From Mycolicibacterium flavescens (GTDB lineage: Bacteria > Actinomycetota > Actinomycetes > Mycobacteriales > Mycobacteriaceae), in NCBI RefSeq assembly GCF_001722335.1, contig NZ_MIHA01000011.1, forward strand, positions 1-64,000: a stretch of DNA of 64,000 bases, read 5' to 3'. Positions 30,869-40,732 of this stretch are shown piece after piece; position 1 is the first letter of the stretch; the number at the start of each line of letters is the position of its first letter. Position numbers and translations under genes: made by a program. Below the pieces are notes generated by a model. That model had not been told where the DNA came from. It ran no database searches and was given only the letters and a program-made list of their open reading frames with translations.

Positions 30869-33720
30869 GTGCGTTCTCCCAGCTCAAACAGGCCGACGGC
30901 ACGTTGGTCGATTTCGACCGGGAGAAGGCGCCGCCGGTGCAGCGGCCGCCGCGGTGGGCGCTGTCCAATTGGCCCGTCCGGTGGAAAGTCTTGGCGATCG
31001 TATTGGTGCCGCTCATTTTGGCCGGAACATTCGGCGGGCTGCGAATCTACGGAAGCGCCACCGCGGAGACGGATTTGCGTCGCGCCGCCGATCGCGCCGA
31101 AATGGTGCCCGCCATCGAGAATTACATGGCCTCGCTCGAGAACGCGATGCTGGCCGCCCCGACCGGTGGGGATCCCCAGGCCGCGCTCAGCGAGTTCGAC
31201 AGCAGCCGCCGGGAACTCCAGAGCCGGCTCGCAGGCACCGACGTCGCTCCCGATGTCCGCGAGGGCGTGACGACGCTGATCGACGACGGCCAGGCGCTGA
31301 TGGACAAGGTCACCGCCAACAGCATCGGGTTGCGTGACAGCGTCCAGGCGTACGCGCTGCTGTTGTTGCCCGCCGAGGACATGGTGACGGCGTCGGTGCG
31401 CGTCGACGACGAACGCATCCGCGCCGAGACGGTCGGCGTCTCCCGGGCGATCGGTGCGCGCGGGCAGATGATGATGCAGCGCCTGGCGCTGACCCGCGGC
31501 GCCGAACTGCCCGAACCCGAGCTGCGCACCGCGGTCACCGCGCTGGCCGGCACCGAACCGTCGACGCTGTTCGGGATGAGCCAGGTGCTCGGCGTGGGCT
31601 CGCCGGACGCGCAGAAGCTGCAGGCCGAGTTCGTCAAGCGGATGGCGCTGATGACGAATCCGGCGGTGCCGCTGGTCAACAACCCCGAACTGCTGGCGTC
31701 GGTGGACGCCACCGACCAGATCGCCCGCTCGATCATCGACCGGACCACCGGCTCGATCATCTCGGCCGTCGAACAGAAGGCCGCCGACCAGCGCGCCACG
31801 CTGATCCGCGACGCCGTCATCGTCGGCGCTGCGCTGCTGATCGCGCTGATCATCGTCGCGCTGGTCGCGCGCTCGCTGGTCCGCCCGCTGCGCCGGCTGC
31901 GCGACAGCGCGCTCAAGGTCGCCCACGACGACCTGACCCGCGAGATCGAACAGGTTCGGGCCGGCGGGGACGCCACCGCGATCGAACCGATCCCCGTGCA
32001 CACCTCCGAAGAGGTCGGTCAGGTGGCGCACGCCGTCGACGAACTGCACGAGCAGGCCGTGTTCCTGGCCGCCGAGCAGTCACGGCTGCAGCTGCAGATC
32101 GGCGACATGTTCGAGACCCTGTCGCGGCGCAGCCGCTCGCTGGTCGACCAGCAGCTGGCGCTGATCGACCGGCTGGAACGCGACGAAGAGGACCCCGACC
32201 GGTTGGAGAGCCTGTTCCGGCTCGACCACCTGGCCGCCCGCATGCGCCGCAACGGCGCCAACCTGCTGGTGCTGTCCGGGTCGAAGGTGCCGCGCGAGCA
32301 GGCCGAACCGGTGCCCGTGTCGGCGGTGATCAACGCGGCGGCCTCCGAGGTCGAGGAGTACACCCGGGTGGTGACCGCGACCGTGCCCGACAGCGACGTC
32401 AACGGATCCGTGGCCGGCGATCTGGTCCACCTGCTGGCCGAACTGCTCGACAACGCGCTGCGCTACTCGCCGCCGATCTCGCAGGTGCGGGTGTCGGCCG
32501 TGCACACCGCCAACGGCGGACTCGTCATCGAGGTCAGCGACATCGGCCTCGGGATGACCGAATCCGACCTGCGGGTGGCCAACACCCGCCTGCAGTCCGG
32601 CGGCGAGGTCAACCCGTACACCGCCCGGCACATGGGCCTGTTCGTGGTCGGCCGGCTGGCCGCCGCGCACGGGCTGGTGGTGCGGCTGCGCAGCACCGTC
32701 AACGGTGAACCGAACTCCGGCACCACCGCCGGGGTGTACGTCCCAGCCGAACTGCTGACCCGCGGCGGGCAGCCGGACCAGTACAGCGCACCCGACTACG
32801 CCATGCCCGCCGATGCGCACGCCGGGATCGCGACGGCGCTGGCGCTCGACGAAGACCACGACACCGCCAACCACGACACCGCCGAGACCGCCGAGGAACT
32901 CGACCCGTACGCCGATCAGAACGGCCGATACGACGCCGAACTCAACAGCCACATCGACGTGCCGATTTCGCTGCTGCCTCAACGCGATCCGGGCGCCAGC
33001 GGAATCTCCGACATCCCGGCGTCGCTGACCCCGCCGAGCCGGGAGCCGCAGGTGTACCGGGAAGAGTGGCCCGCCGACTCCATGCCCGCCCAGACTCCGC
33101 AGCCGCCTGCGGCTCCCGAGCCGGTGACCCATCGGCCCACCGACACCTCGGGGTTCTTCGCCGCGCGGGCCCAGGCCGTCGATGAGCCGCCTGTCGACGA
33201 CACACCCGCGGTCGAGCCGCGCGAACCGGCGCCGGTCACGCACCACGCGGAAGACGACGGCTCCGAGGACGCGATCTATCAGAAGATGCTCTCCGAATGG
33301 CTGGTCGACCCGACCGAGATCGCCAACAGCGAGGACCTGAACTGGGAGACGGTCTGGGACCGTGGTTGGTCGGCCGCGGCCGCCGCCGACGAGGCGCCGG
33401 TCGCCGAGGTCACCGAAGAGGGCCTGCCGGTGCGCGAGCCCGGCGCCCGACTGGTCCCGGGCGCAGCGGATCTGGCCGACCGGATGTTCGGCGACGGTCA
33501 CCAGGGCAGCGACGGTCCCCAGCGCAGCGGCGGTGCCCACCGCGGCGAGCAGGTAGCATCGGCGGCTGAGTACGGTGCCGAGCAGGGATCCGCGCCCGCC
33601 GCGCAAGCCTCTCCGCGGCGTGATCCCGAGGCGGTCCGCGCGAGCATCACCAGCCACTTCGGCGGGGTGCGCGCCGGCCGCTCGCACGCCAGAGAGACCG
33701 GAGGAACAGATACCGAATGA
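30865..33720 (+). CDS. Conservon sensor histidine kinase-like protein (CvnA type)
   Basis: A 951-residue membrane sensor (Rv3365c-like). After a cytoplasmic N-terminus, TM1 is at about 46-66 ([18 protein letters not shown]). A long extracytoplasmic helical domain follows to about 310, of nitrate/nitrite-sensor type. TM2 is at about 318-340 ([19 protein letters not shown]), then a HAMP linker ([18 protein letters not shown]). The helical region [22 protein letters not shown] aligns with the usual dimerization site. A HATPase has N-box [16 protein letters not shown] and G-box [11 protein letters not shown]. The last 330 residues are acidic, disordered and Pro-rich. It is the first gene of a kinase-roadblock-DUF742-GTPase set. 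Confidence 0.9.
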   Translation: MSAFSQLKQADGTLVDFDREKAPPVQRPPRWALSNWPVRWKVLAIVLVPLILAGTFGGLRIYGSATAETDLRRAADRAEMVPAIENYMASLENAMLAAPTGGDPQAALSEFDSSRRELQSRLAGTDVAPDVREGVTTLIDDGQALMDKVTANSIGLRDSVQAYALLLLPAEDMVTASVRVDDERIRAETVGVSRAIGARGQMMMQRLALTRGAELPEPELRTAVTALAGTEPSTLFGMSQVLGVGSPDAQKLQAEFVKRMALMTNPAVPLVNNPELLASVDATDQIARSIIDRTTGSIISAVEQKAADQRATLIRDAVIVGAALLIALIIVALVARSLVRPLRRLRDSALKVAHDDLTREIEQVRAGGDATAIEPIPVHTSEEVGQVAHAVDELHEQAVFLAAEQSRLQLQIGDMFETLSRRSRSLVDQQLALIDRLERDEEDPDRLESLFRLDHLAARMRRNGANLLVLSGSKVPREQAEPVPVSAVINAAASEVEEYTRVVTATVPDSDVNGSVAGDLVHLLAELLDNALRYSPPISQVRVSAVHTANGGLVIEVSDIGLGMTESDLRVANTRLQSGGEVNPYTARHMGLFVVGRLAAAHGLVVRLRSTVNGEPNSGTTAGVYVPAELLTRGGQPDQYSAPDYAMPADAHAGIATALALDEDHDTANHDTAETAEELDPYADQNGRYDAELNSHIDVPISLLPQRDPGASGISDIPASLTPPSREPQVYREEWPADSMPAQTPQPPAAPEPVTHRPTDTSGFFAARAQAVDEPPVDDTPAVEPREPAPVTHHAEDDGSEDAIYQKMLSEWLVDPTEIANSEDLNWETVWDRGWSAAAAADEAPVAEVTEEGLPVREPGARLVPGAADLADRMFGDGHQGSDGPQRSGGAHRGEQVASAAEYGAEQGSAPAAQASPRRDPEAVRASITSHFGGVRAGRSHARETGGTDTE

Positions 33721-34160
33721 GCTACCCGTCGAGTTCGGCCGCCGGGGCGAATACGCGCCCCACGCAGCGTGATTCGCTCGACTGGCTGGTGTCGCGGTTC
33801 GCTCGCGAGGTCGCCGGGGTGGCCCACGCCGTCCTCGTGTCGGCCGACGGGCTTCTGATGGCGGCCAGCGAGCACATCCCGACCGAACGTGCCGACCAGC
33901 TCGCCGCGGTGGCCTCCGGGCTGGCCAGCCTGTCCACCGGCGCCGCACAGCTGTTCGACGGCGGTCACGTGCTGCAGTCGGTGGTCGAGATGGAGCACGG
34001 CTATCTGCTGCTGATGCGGGTCGGCGACGGGTCGAACCTCGCCACGCTGGCCACCCGCAACTGCGACATCGGCCAGATCGGTTACGAGATGGCCATATTG
34101 GTCGAACGGGTGGGCACTGTCGTCCAGTCGTCACGACGCCGCGCGCCGCAGCACTCGTGA
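33717..34160 (+). CDS. Roadblock/LC7 domain protein (CvnB type)
   Basis: A 147-residue roadblock protein (Rv3364c-like). The fold spans about 20-125, with [32 protein letters not shown] and a central [22 protein letters not shown] strand pair. Roadblock proteins act as GTPase-activating or scaffold partners of small Ras-like GTPases (MglB-type), here presumably the GTPase two genes downstream. It overlaps the kinase stop by four bases. Confidence 0.92.
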   Translation: MSYPSSSAAGANTRPTQRDSLDWLVSRFAREVAGVAHAVLVSADGLLMAASEHIPTERADQLAAVASGLASLSTGAAQLFDGGHVLQSVVEMEHGYLLLMRVGDGSNLATLATRNCDIGQIGYEMAILVERVGTVVQSSRRRAPQHS

Positions 34161-34167
34161 GCGGCCC

Positions 34168-34575
34168 ATGGATGAACCGGTGGGTTGGGACGAGGCGGCC
34201 GGGCACCCGCTGTGGGAACGCGATGTCGGCGACCAGCCGAGCCTGGTCCGGCCGTACATCCTGACCGCGGGGCGCACCACCCCCCGCATCGACCTGCCGT
34301 TCGAGGCGCCGATCGAGACCCTCGACTCGGCGGAACCGCCGCGGTGGCCCGGTAGCGACGTACGCGGGCAGATCGTCGCGCTGTGCGTCGAGCACCCGTC
34401 GGTCGCCGAGATCGCCGCGAAGTTATCGCTGCCGCTCGGCGTGGCGCGCGTGCTGATCGGGGATCTGGTGCTGCAGGGTTATGTCGCGGTGCGCGGCACC
34501 TTGACCGAGTCGAGCACGCTCGACGAACGACGTGAGTTGATAGGAAGGACACTGCGTGGCCTCAGGGCACTTTGA
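34168..34575 (+). CDS. DUF742 winged-helix-like protein (CvnC type)
   Basis: A 135-residue DUF742 protein (Rv3363c-like). It begins EPVGWDEAAGHPLWERDVGDQPSLVRPYILTAGRT, the family marker, and has a helix-turn-helix-like C-terminal half (VAEIAAKLSLPLGVARVLIGDLVLQGYVAV). DNA binding is not proven for the family; it is always found in conservons. ATG 34168 lies seven bases after the roadblock stop. Its last 20 bases overlap the GTPase start. Confidence 0.92.
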   Translation: MDEPVGWDEAAGHPLWERDVGDQPSLVRPYILTAGRTTPRIDLPFEAPIETLDSAEPPRWPGSDVRGQIVALCVEHPSVAEIAAKLSLPLGVARVLIGDLVLQGYVAVRGTLTESSTLDERRELIGRTLRGLRAL

Positions 34576-35164
34576 GGAGAGCTCCGCTGGCTCATGGTCT
34601 TCGCGCGGGCGCTCGTCCGCTACGAAGATCATCGTCTCCGGCGGCTTCGGCGCCGGCAAGACGACGTTCGTCGGCGCGGTCTCCGAGATCATGCCGCTGC
34701 GCACCGAGGCGCTGGTGACCAACGCCTCGGCCGGACTCGACGGGCTCGACGCCACCCCGGACAAGAACACCACCACCGTGGCCATGGACTTCGGGCGAAT
34801 CACCCTCGACGAGGATCTGGTGCTGTATCTGTTCGGCACGCCCGGGCAGCGCCGGTTCTGGTTCATGTGGGACGACCTGGTGCGCGGCGCGATCGGGGCG
34901 ATCGTCCTGGTCGACGTGCGGCGCCTGCAGGACAGCTTCGCCGCGGTCGACTTCTTCGAGGCCCGTCGGCTTCCGTTCCTGATCGCGGTCAACCAGTTCG
35001 ACGACGCGCCACGACATCCGGTGGCTGCCGTGCGCAAGGCGCTGGCGCTGGCCGAGCACATCCCGGTCATCACCGTCGACGCCCGCGACCGCCAGTCGGC
35101 CAAGGCGGCGCTGATCGCGGTCACCGAGTACGCACTGACCAGCCTTTCCGCGCTGCCGGGCTGA
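34556..35164 (+). CDS. mfpB: Conservon Ras-like GTPase (CvnD type, MfpB)
   Basis: A 202-residue small GTPase (Rv3362c-like). P-loop GGFGAGKT is at residues 29-36. The switch II region reads LFGTPGQRRFWFMWDD, with a Thr-Pro-Gly-Gln in place of the usual DxxGQ. The base-specificity motif is NQFD in FLIAVNQFDDAPRHP. It starts at GTG 34556 with AAGGA upstream and overlaps the DUF742 gene by 20 bases. In M. tuberculosis the corresponding protein has been named MfpB and reported to work with MfpA in fluoroquinolone tolerance. mfpA follows four bases later. Confidence 0.93.
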   Translation: MASGHFEESSAGSWSSRGRSSATKIIVSGGFGAGKTTFVGAVSEIMPLRTEALVTNASAGLDGLDATPDKNTTTVAMDFGRITLDEDLVLYLFGTPGQRRFWFMWDDLVRGAIGAIVLVDVRRLQDSFAAVDFFEARRLPFLIAVNQFDDAPRHPVAAVRKALALAEHIPVITVDARDRQSAKAALIAVTEYALTSLSALPG

Positions 35165-35168
35165 GGCA

Positions 35169-35732
35169 GTGCCCACCGACGAAACCGTCTGGACCGAACG
35201 GGAGTTCACCGCTCACGACTTCCGGGACGAGGATCTGAGCCGGTTGCGCACCGAGCGGGCGGTGTTCGACGGATGCGACTTCCGCGGCGTCGACCTCACC
35301 GAGTCCGAGCACACCGGCTCGGCGTTCCGCAACTGCCGCTTCGAGCGGGCGACGTTGCAGCACAGCAGTTTCCGTCAGTGCAGCATGCTCGGCTCGACGT
35401 TGACCGAGACGCGGTTGCGGCCGGTGACGTTCAACGAGGTGGACCTGACACTGGCCGTTCTCGGCGGCTGCGATCTGCGCGGCGTCGACCTGAGCGGGTG
35501 CCGGTTGCGCGAAGCCGGCCTCGTCGACGCCGATCTGCGCAAGGCGGTGCTGCGCGGCGCCGATCTGTCCGGGGCGCGGGTGAACAACGCCCGCTTCGAG
35601 GAAGCCGACCTGCGCGGCGCCCGGGTCGATCCCACCCTGTGGACCACCGCGAAGGTGCGCGGCGCCAAGATCGACGTCGACCAGGCGTTGGCCTACGCCG
35701 TCGCGCACGGCCTGGACATCCACGGCGACTGA
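35169..35732 (+). CDS. mfpA: Pentapeptide-repeat DNA gyrase protector MfpA
   Basis: A 187-residue right-handed beta-helix protein built of A(D/N)LxX pentapeptides (for example CDFRGVDLTES, GCDLRGVDLSGCRLREAGLVDADLRKAVLRGADLSG). MfpA dimers mimic the shape and charge of B-DNA, bind gyrase and protect it from fluoroquinolones. It begins at GTG 35169, four bases after the GTPase stop, so it is the fifth gene of the conservon operon. The C-terminal helix (VDQALAYAVAHGLDIHGD) is the dimerization part. Length and layout match Rv3361c. Confidence 0.94.
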   Translation: MPTDETVWTEREFTAHDFRDEDLSRLRTERAVFDGCDFRGVDLTESEHTGSAFRNCRFERATLQHSSFRQCSMLGSTLTETRLRPVTFNEVDLTLAVLGGCDLRGVDLSGCRLREAGLVDADLRKAVLRGADLSGARVNNARFEEADLRGARVDPTLWTTAKVRGAKIDVDQALAYAVAHGLDIHGD

Positions 35733-35759
35733 CCCGTCGTCCCAAAGACGCTGATCAAA

Positions 35760-35782
35760 AAACCGCACGTCACGTGGTGTTT
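35760..35782. promoter_or_regulatory. Candidate NsrR operator (11-1-11 palindrome)
   Basis: Half-sites AAACCGCACGT and ACGTGGTGTTT around a central C pair at 9 of 11 positions. The 11-1-11 spacing and AA/TT ends match the layout of Streptomyces NsrR sites. It lies 55 bases before nsrR. Proposed from shape only. Confidence 0.45.
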
Positions 35783-35837
35783 AAGCACACAGCGGTAAAA
35801 GTCGCATCCGCGATACCGAATTACTACGTTCAGTCGT

Positions 35838-36326
35838 ATGCAGCTCACTCGGTTCACCGACATCGGTCTCCGGACCATGATGCTGCTCGCCGCGGGCGAA
35901 GCAGAAGACCGACGGGTCACCACCCGATCCATCGCCGTCGGCGCTCACGCCTCGGAGAACCATGTGGCCAAGGCCGTCGCTCGGTTGGCGGACCTCGGCA
36001 TGGTGCACACCCAACGCGGCCGGGCCGGCGGGCTCACGCTCACCGAGGCCGGGCGCGAGGCGTCGCTGGGCTGGCTCATCCGGCGTCTCGAAGGCGACCG
36101 CGAAGTCATCGAATGCGCGGGCAGCGATCCGTGTCCGCTGCTGTCGGCCTGCCGGCTGCGTCGGGCGCTGGCCGATGCCAAGGAGGCGTTCTACCGCGAA
36201 CTCGACCGCTATACCATCGCGGATTTGTCCAGGGGCGCCGGGCTTTTGATGATCCACGGGCCGCCGTCGGCCGTCGAACAACCGAACTCTCCCGCCGAAA
36301 GACCCGCCGAAAGGACCTTCCGATGA
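35838..36326 (+). CDS. nsrR: NsrR, Rrf2-family [4Fe-4S] nitric-oxide-sensing repressor
   Basis: A 162-residue Rrf2 regulator. The winged helix-turn-helix occupies about 1-75 (RSIAVGAHASENHVAKAVARLADLG). Cluster ligands are Cys93, Cys99 and Cys105 in ECAGSDPCPLLSACRLR plus Asp8 in RFTDIGL, the same set described for Streptomyces coelicolor NsrR. NO damages the cluster and releases DNA. The stop overlaps the hmp start (ATGA), so the repressor and the NO-detoxifying enzyme form one autoregulated operon. The C-terminal 25 residues are a disordered extension. Confidence 0.9.
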   Translation: MQLTRFTDIGLRTMMLLAAGEAEDRRVTTRSIAVGAHASENHVAKAVARLADLGMVHTQRGRAGGLTLTEAGREASLGWLIRRLEGDREVIECAGSDPCPLLSACRLRRALADAKEAFYRELDRYTIADLSRGAGLLMIHGPPSAVEQPNSPAERPAERTFR

Positions 36327-37549
36327 CCGCCGTTGCCGCCGCCCCCGCCGAACTCGAACCCCAGCACGCCGCGATCGTGTCGGCGACTCTTCCGCTGATC
36401 GGCGCCCGTATCGACGACATCACCACCGAGTTCTACCGCCGCATGTTCGACAACCATCCCGAACTGCTGCGCAATCTGTTCAACCGCGGCAATCAGGCCC
36501 AGGGCGCGCAGCAACGGGCGCTCGCCGCATCGATCGCGACCTTCGCCACCCATCTCGTCGACCCGGCCCTTCCGCATCCGGCCGAACTGCTTTCCCGCAT
36601 CGGCCACAAGCACGCGTCGCTGGGCGTGACCGCTGACCAGTACCCGGTCGTGCACGAGCACCTGTTCGCCGCGATCGTCGCGGTGCTGGGCGCCGATACG
36701 GTGACCGGCGAGGTGGCCGCGGCGTGGGACCGGGTCTACTGGATGATGGCGCAGACCCTGATCGACATCGAACGCGATCTGTACGCCTGCGCCGGTGTCG
36801 CCGACGGTGATGTGTACCGTCGCGCGCGCGTGGTCTCCCGGGTCGACGACCCGTCGGGTGCGGTGCTGTTGACCGTGCGATCGGTCGTCGGCGACTTCCC
36901 GAAATTCCGCCCGGGACAGTATGTTTCGGTGGGTGTCACGATGCCGGACGGGGCGCGGCAGCTGCGCCAGTACAGTCTGGTCAACGCGCCCGGCACCGAG
37001 GAGCTGACGTTCGCGGTCAAACCGGTCGGCGCCACCGAGGGCCAGCCGGCGGGCGAGGTGTCGACCTGGATCGCCGCCAACGTCTGCGTCGGCGACCTGC
37101 TCGACGTCACCGTGCCGTTCGGCGACCTGCCGGCGCCGACCGGCGGGCAGCCCCTGGTGCTCATCTCGGCGGGCATCGGGATCACCCCGATGATCGGCAT
37201 TCTCGAGTTCCTGGTGGCCGAGGCGCCGCAGAGTTCGGTGCACGTGCTGCACGCCGATCGGGGCGACCTGTGCCATCCGCTGCGGGAGCGTCAGCATGAA
37301 TTGGTTGCGCAGTTGCCCAACGGTTCTCTGGACATCTGGTACGAGGACGGGTTGACCGGCGGACAGGCCGGTGTGCATCCCGGGTTACTGACGCTCGACG
37401 GCCTGGAGTTCCCTGCGACCGCCGAGATCTACCTCTGCGGCAACAACGGTTTCGTCCAGGCGGTCCGGGCGCAGCTGATGGCGCGGGACGTGCCGGGTGC
37501 GCGGGTGCACAGCGAGCTGTTCTCGCCCAACGACTGGCTGCTGTCGTAA
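36323..37549 (+). CDS. hmp: Flavohemoglobin, nitric oxide dioxygenase
   Basis: Converts NO and O2 to nitrate using NAD(P)H. In the 408-residue protein the globin domain spans about 10-145, with the proximal heme His in LLSRIGHKHASLGV. The FAD domain begins about 155, with RQYSLVNAP as the flavin-binding RxYS motif. The NAD-binding domain has LISAGIGITPMIGILEFL and IYLCGNNGFVQAV. The ATG overlaps the nsrR stop. Regulation by NsrR is the expected logic. A strong hairpin follows 18 bases after the stop. Confidence 0.94.
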   Translation: MTAVAAAPAELEPQHAAIVSATLPLIGARIDDITTEFYRRMFDNHPELLRNLFNRGNQAQGAQQRALAASIATFATHLVDPALPHPAELLSRIGHKHASLGVTADQYPVVHEHLFAAIVAVLGADTVTGEVAAAWDRVYWMMAQTLIDIERDLYACAGVADGDVYRRARVVSRVDDPSGAVLLTVRSVVGDFPKFRPGQYVSVGVTMPDGARQLRQYSLVNAPGTEELTFAVKPVGATEGQPAGEVSTWIAANVCVGDLLDVTVPFGDLPAPTGGQPLVLISAGIGITPMIGILEFLVAEAPQSSVHVLHADRGDLCHPLRERQHELVAQLPNGSLDIWYEDGLTGGQAGVHPGLLTLDGLEFPATAEIYLCGNNGFVQAVRAQLMARDVPGARVHSELFSPNDWLLS

Positions 37550-37566
37550 CACGACATCACGCAGCA

Positions 37567-37600
37567 GCGCGCCCCTGCCGACCAGGTCGGCAGGGCGCGC
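37567..37600. terminator. Strong hairpin between convergent hmp and hemophore gene
   Basis: Arms 37567-37583 and 37585-37600 pair almost completely (one bulged C): the core TGCCGACC pairs with GGTCGGCA, flanked by GCGCGCCC/GGGCGCGC. No U-tract follows on either strand. It sits in the 56-base gap of convergent genes, so it probably serves both. Confidence 0.7.
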
Positions 37601-37605
37601 GGCTG

Positions 37606-37938
37606 TCAGAAGTTCTGGCAGGTGCTGGCGACCGCGGTGATCACCGGGATGTACGGCTGCACACCCGGGAACGACCGGGCCTGCGCGACCATCGCCCGAC
37701 GCTGGTCCGGCGAGGCGGCGATCAGGCTCTTGAGCCAACCGTTGGCCGCAGGCACCTCCTGAAGCTGCTGGGCGAGCTTCGGGTCCTGCGCCTGCAGCGC
37801 CGCGATGGTCTGCGGGTAGGTGCAGGTGGAGTTCACGATCACGTCGTCAACGGGCTGGGCGGAGGCGACGCCGGCCCCCGCGGTCAGCAGAACAGCCAGA
37901 CCTCCCGAGGCGACAGCCAGTTTCGTCGTCGTGCGCAT
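37606..37938 (-). CDS. Secreted hemophore-related protein (Rv0203/Rv1174c family)
   Basis: A 110-residue exported protein. The signal peptide RTTTKLAVASGGLAVLLTAG ends at ASAQP (about residue 28). The small helical mature domain has two cysteines (NSTCTYPQ near the start and ASTCQNF at the end), the pattern of the mycobacterial hemophore-related family. Heme binding cannot be confirmed by sequence alone. The ATG at 37938 has GGAAGG upstream; an in-frame GTG at 37968 would add ten charged residues before the signal peptide. It is monocistronic and convergent with hmp. Confidence 0.83.
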   Translation of the reverse strand: MRTTTKLAVASGGLAVLLTAGAGVASAQPVDDVIVNSTCTYPQTIAALQAQDPKLAQQLQEVPAANGWLKSLIAASPDQRRAMVAQARSFPGVQPYIPVITAVASTCQNF

Positions 37939-38077
37939 GTGTTGTATACCTTCCGCCACTTTGGTCACGATCAGACCACGCTAACACCCCCGTGCGGGTG
38001 CTCGCTGATTTCCGCCGGCGGCGAACGCCGCCCGCGCAGGGTATGTCGCGCACCGGACGGATCGTGTTACATGCAGG

Positions 38078-40732
38078 TCAGCTGCTCGACAGCCGGATCC
38101 GCCAGCGCACGAACGCGGTGTAGCCGACAGAGATGGCGGCCAGCATCGCCATGTCGAACAGCCACGTTCCCGAACTGTGCTCCCAGTGCCGGTCATCGGG
38201 GGTCAGCGGGCCGGGCACCAGCCGGATCAAGTCGATGGTGGAGGCCGACGCGGCGAAACCCCACCGCGCCGGGGTGAACCACGACATCTGGTCGAGCACG
38301 ATGCGGTCGGTCACCGGGATCATGCCGCCGGAGAACACCAACTGGCTCATGATCGCCACCACCAGCAGCGGCATGATCTGCTCGTTGGACCTGGCCAGCG
38401 CCGACAGCGCCAGCCCCACCATGGCCGCGGCCACCGTCGTCACCGCGATGTCGACGAACAACTCGATGCTGCGGTTGCCCAGCACCGAACCCGACTCCAC
38501 CGCGCCGGGCCCCCAGCCCTTGCCGATGATCGCGATCGCGGTCACGATCGCCGACTGCACGACCGCGAACACCGTGAACACGAAGACCTTCGCCAACAGG
38601 TACGCGGTCGTCGACAGACCGACCGCCTGTTCGCGACGGAAGATCGCCCGCTCACCGATCAGCGCGCGGATCGTCAACGCGGTGCCCATGAAGATCGCGC
38701 CGACGTTGAGCATCACCAGGATCTGTCCCGGCTCGTTGGGAGCGGGCCCGCCCTCGATCGCGGGGACCGGCACGCCGAAGCCGACGTCGCCGGGCACCGA
38801 CAGCGACAACACCCCCATGATGAACGGCAGCAGCATCAGGAACGCGAAGTAGCCGCGGTCCGAGATCACCAGCCGGACCTGGCGCCGCGCGATCGTGGAG
38901 AACTGCCGTCGCACGCTGGTGCTGGTCGGGCTGCCCAGATCGGAGGGCTCCTCGGTCGGGGGCGGAGGCGGCGGCGGGCCGTGCTGGGCCAGGAAGCGCT
39001 GCGCGGCCGCATCCGGGTCGCCGGCGACCGAGCTGAAGATGTCGGCCCAGTTGGTGGTGCCCATCGACGGGCCGATCTGGCTGGGCGGCCCGTAGAACGC
39101 GGTCTTGCCGCCGGGCGCCAGCAGCAGCACCTGGTCGCAGACGTCCAGATAGGTCAGCGAGTGCGTGACGACCAGCACGACGCGGCCCGCGTCGGCCAGT
39201 TGCCGCAGCATCGTCATGACCTGGCGGTCCAGCGCCGGGTCCAGACCCGAGGTCGGCTCGTCGAGGATCAGCAGCGACGGGCCGGTCAGCAGTTCGAGCG
39301 CCACCGACGCGCGTTTGCGTTGGCCACCGGAGAGCTTGTCGACGCGGGTCTCGAGGTGCTTGGTCATCTCGAGTTCCTCGAGCACCTGCATGACGACCTG
39401 CTCGCGGTCGGCCTTGGTGGTGTCCGGCGGCAGCCGCAGTTCGGCGGCGTACATCAGCGCCTGGCGGACGGTCAGCTGACCGTGCACCACGTCGTCCTGG
39501 GGCACCATCCCGATCCGGGAGCGCAGCGAGGCGTACTCGGCGTGCACGTTGTGCCCCTCGAAGGTGACCGTGCCGGTGGTCGGGTGCGTGTAACCGGCGA
39601 CCAGCCGCGCGAACGTCGACTTGCCGGCCCCCGACGGCCCGATCACCGCGGTCAGCGTGCCGGGCCTGGCCGCGATCGAGATGTTGTCCAGCAGCGTCTT
39701 GTTGTTCTCGATGGTCCAGGTGACGCCGTGCACCTCCAGGCCGCCGGTGCGGGTCGCGGCCTCACTCTCGGTGCGGCGCACCAGCGTTCCGCCGGTGAAG
39801 ACCAGGTCGATGTTGCCGATCGTGACGGTGTCGCCGTCGCGCAGCAGCGCCGACTCCACCCGCGCGCCGTTGACGAACGTGCCGTTGATGCTGCGGTTGT
39901 CCTGGATCTCGGTCCCGCTCGGGGTGGGCACCAGGGTGGCGTGGTGGCGCGAGGCCAGCACGTCGGGCACGACGATGTCGTTGTCGGTGGCCCGGCCGAT
40001 CTTGATGGCACCCGGGACGTTGTCCGCGGGTCGGCTGCCCGGCCGCAGAATCTTGAGCATGCTCGTCGCGAGGTTGCCGTCGCTGGAGCGCGGCGCCGCC
40101 GTGGGGCCCATCATCGTCGCCGACTCCAGCTCCGGCGACGAGATCGGCGGCGTCTGGCGCGGCAGCGGCGGGGCGGTGACCGGCGGCGGCGGATAGCCGG
40201 ACGCTGCCCCGGTGTGCGGCTGCGGCGCGGTGGGGTAGCGCGGCGGTGCGGCCGGGGGTGGCGGCGCGGTCGGGTAGGTGTGCGGACGCGAGCCCGGCGG
40301 CGGTCCGTACGGCCGGCCCGGCGGCGGACCCGCGGCGGGCGGCGGCGGATACGTCGGGTGGGCGGGCCGCTGCTGACCGGCGATCGGCACCGCGGTCGTC
40401 GGGGTCCGCCCGGCGGCGCCCTGATGGCGGCCGACCTCGAACGTGAGCCGCGGGCCGTCGGGATTGCCGATGTTGACGGTCTGGCCGTCGGAGATGTCGA
40501 CCGCGGGCACCCGGCGGTTGTTGACGAACATCCCGTTGAGGCTGCCGTTGTCGATCGCCACCCACCGGCCCTGGTCGAACCGCAGCACCAGGTGCGCGCG
40601 GCTGATCAACGGGTGGGCGATACGGACGTCGGCGCGAAGGTCACGGCCGACGACGACATCGTTTCCGGCCGCGAAGGTCCGGGTCGATCCGTCGTACCGA
40701 ACGGTCAGCGCAGGTGCAGCGGGTCGGCTCAT
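38078..40732 (-). CDS. FHA-domain ABC transporter (Rv1747-like)
   Basis: An 884-residue fusion. A first FHA domain is at about 12-100 (VVVGRDLRADVRIAHPLISRAHLVLRF). A Pro-rich linker (about 105-195) and a second FHA domain (about 225-300, IGRATDNDIVVPDVLASRHHATL) follow. The ABC domain has Walker A GPSGAGKST (Lys about 371), signature LSGGQRKRASVALELL and Walker B LLILDEPTSGLD. An ABC-2 type permease region with six membrane segments closes the protein. Rv1747 exports cell-envelope glycolipid and is controlled by PknF phosphothreonines read by its FHA domains; the same wiring is inferred. TAGAGT (40746-40741) ends eight bases before ATG 40732, suggesting a leaderless message. Confidence 0.92.
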   Translation of the reverse strand: MSRPAAPALTVRYDGSTRTFAAGNDVVVGRDLRADVRIAHPLISRAHLVLRFDQGRWVAIDNGSLNGMFVNNRRVPAVDISDGQTVNIGNPDGPRLTFEVGRHQGAAGRTPTTAVPIAGQQRPAHPTYPPPPAAGPPPGRPYGPPPGSRPHTYPTAPPPPAAPPRYPTAPQPHTGAASGYPPPPVTAPPLPRQTPPISSPELESATMMGPTAAPRSSDGNLATSMLKILRPGSRPADNVPGAIKIGRATDNDIVVPDVLASRHHATLVPTPSGTEIQDNRSINGTFVNGARVESALLRDGDTVTIGNIDLVFTGGTLVRRTESEAATRTGGLEVHGVTWTIENNKTLLDNISIAARPGTLTAVIGPSGAGKSTFARLVAGYTHPTTGTVTFEGHNVHAEYASLRSRIGMVPQDDVVHGQLTVRQALMYAAELRLPPDTTKADREQVVMQVLEELEMTKHLETRVDKLSGGQRKRASVALELLTGPSLLILDEPTSGLDPALDRQVMTMLRQLADAGRVVLVVTHSLTYLDVCDQVLLLAPGGKTAFYGPPSQIGPSMGTTNWADIFSSVAGDPDAAAQRFLAQHGPPPPPPPTEEPSDLGSPTSTSVRRQFSTIARRQVRLVISDRGYFAFLMLLPFIMGVLSLSVPGDVGFGVPVPAIEGGPAPNEPGQILVMLNVGAIFMGTALTIRALIGERAIFRREQAVGLSTTAYLLAKVFVFTVFAVVQSAIVTAIAIIGKGWGPGAVESGSVLGNRSIELFVDIAVTTVAAAMVGLALSALARSNEQIMPLLVVAIMSQLVFSGGMIPVTDRIVLDQMSWFTPARWGFAASASTIDLIRLVPGPLTPDDRHWEHSSGTWLFDMAMLAAISVGYTAFVRWRIRLSSS

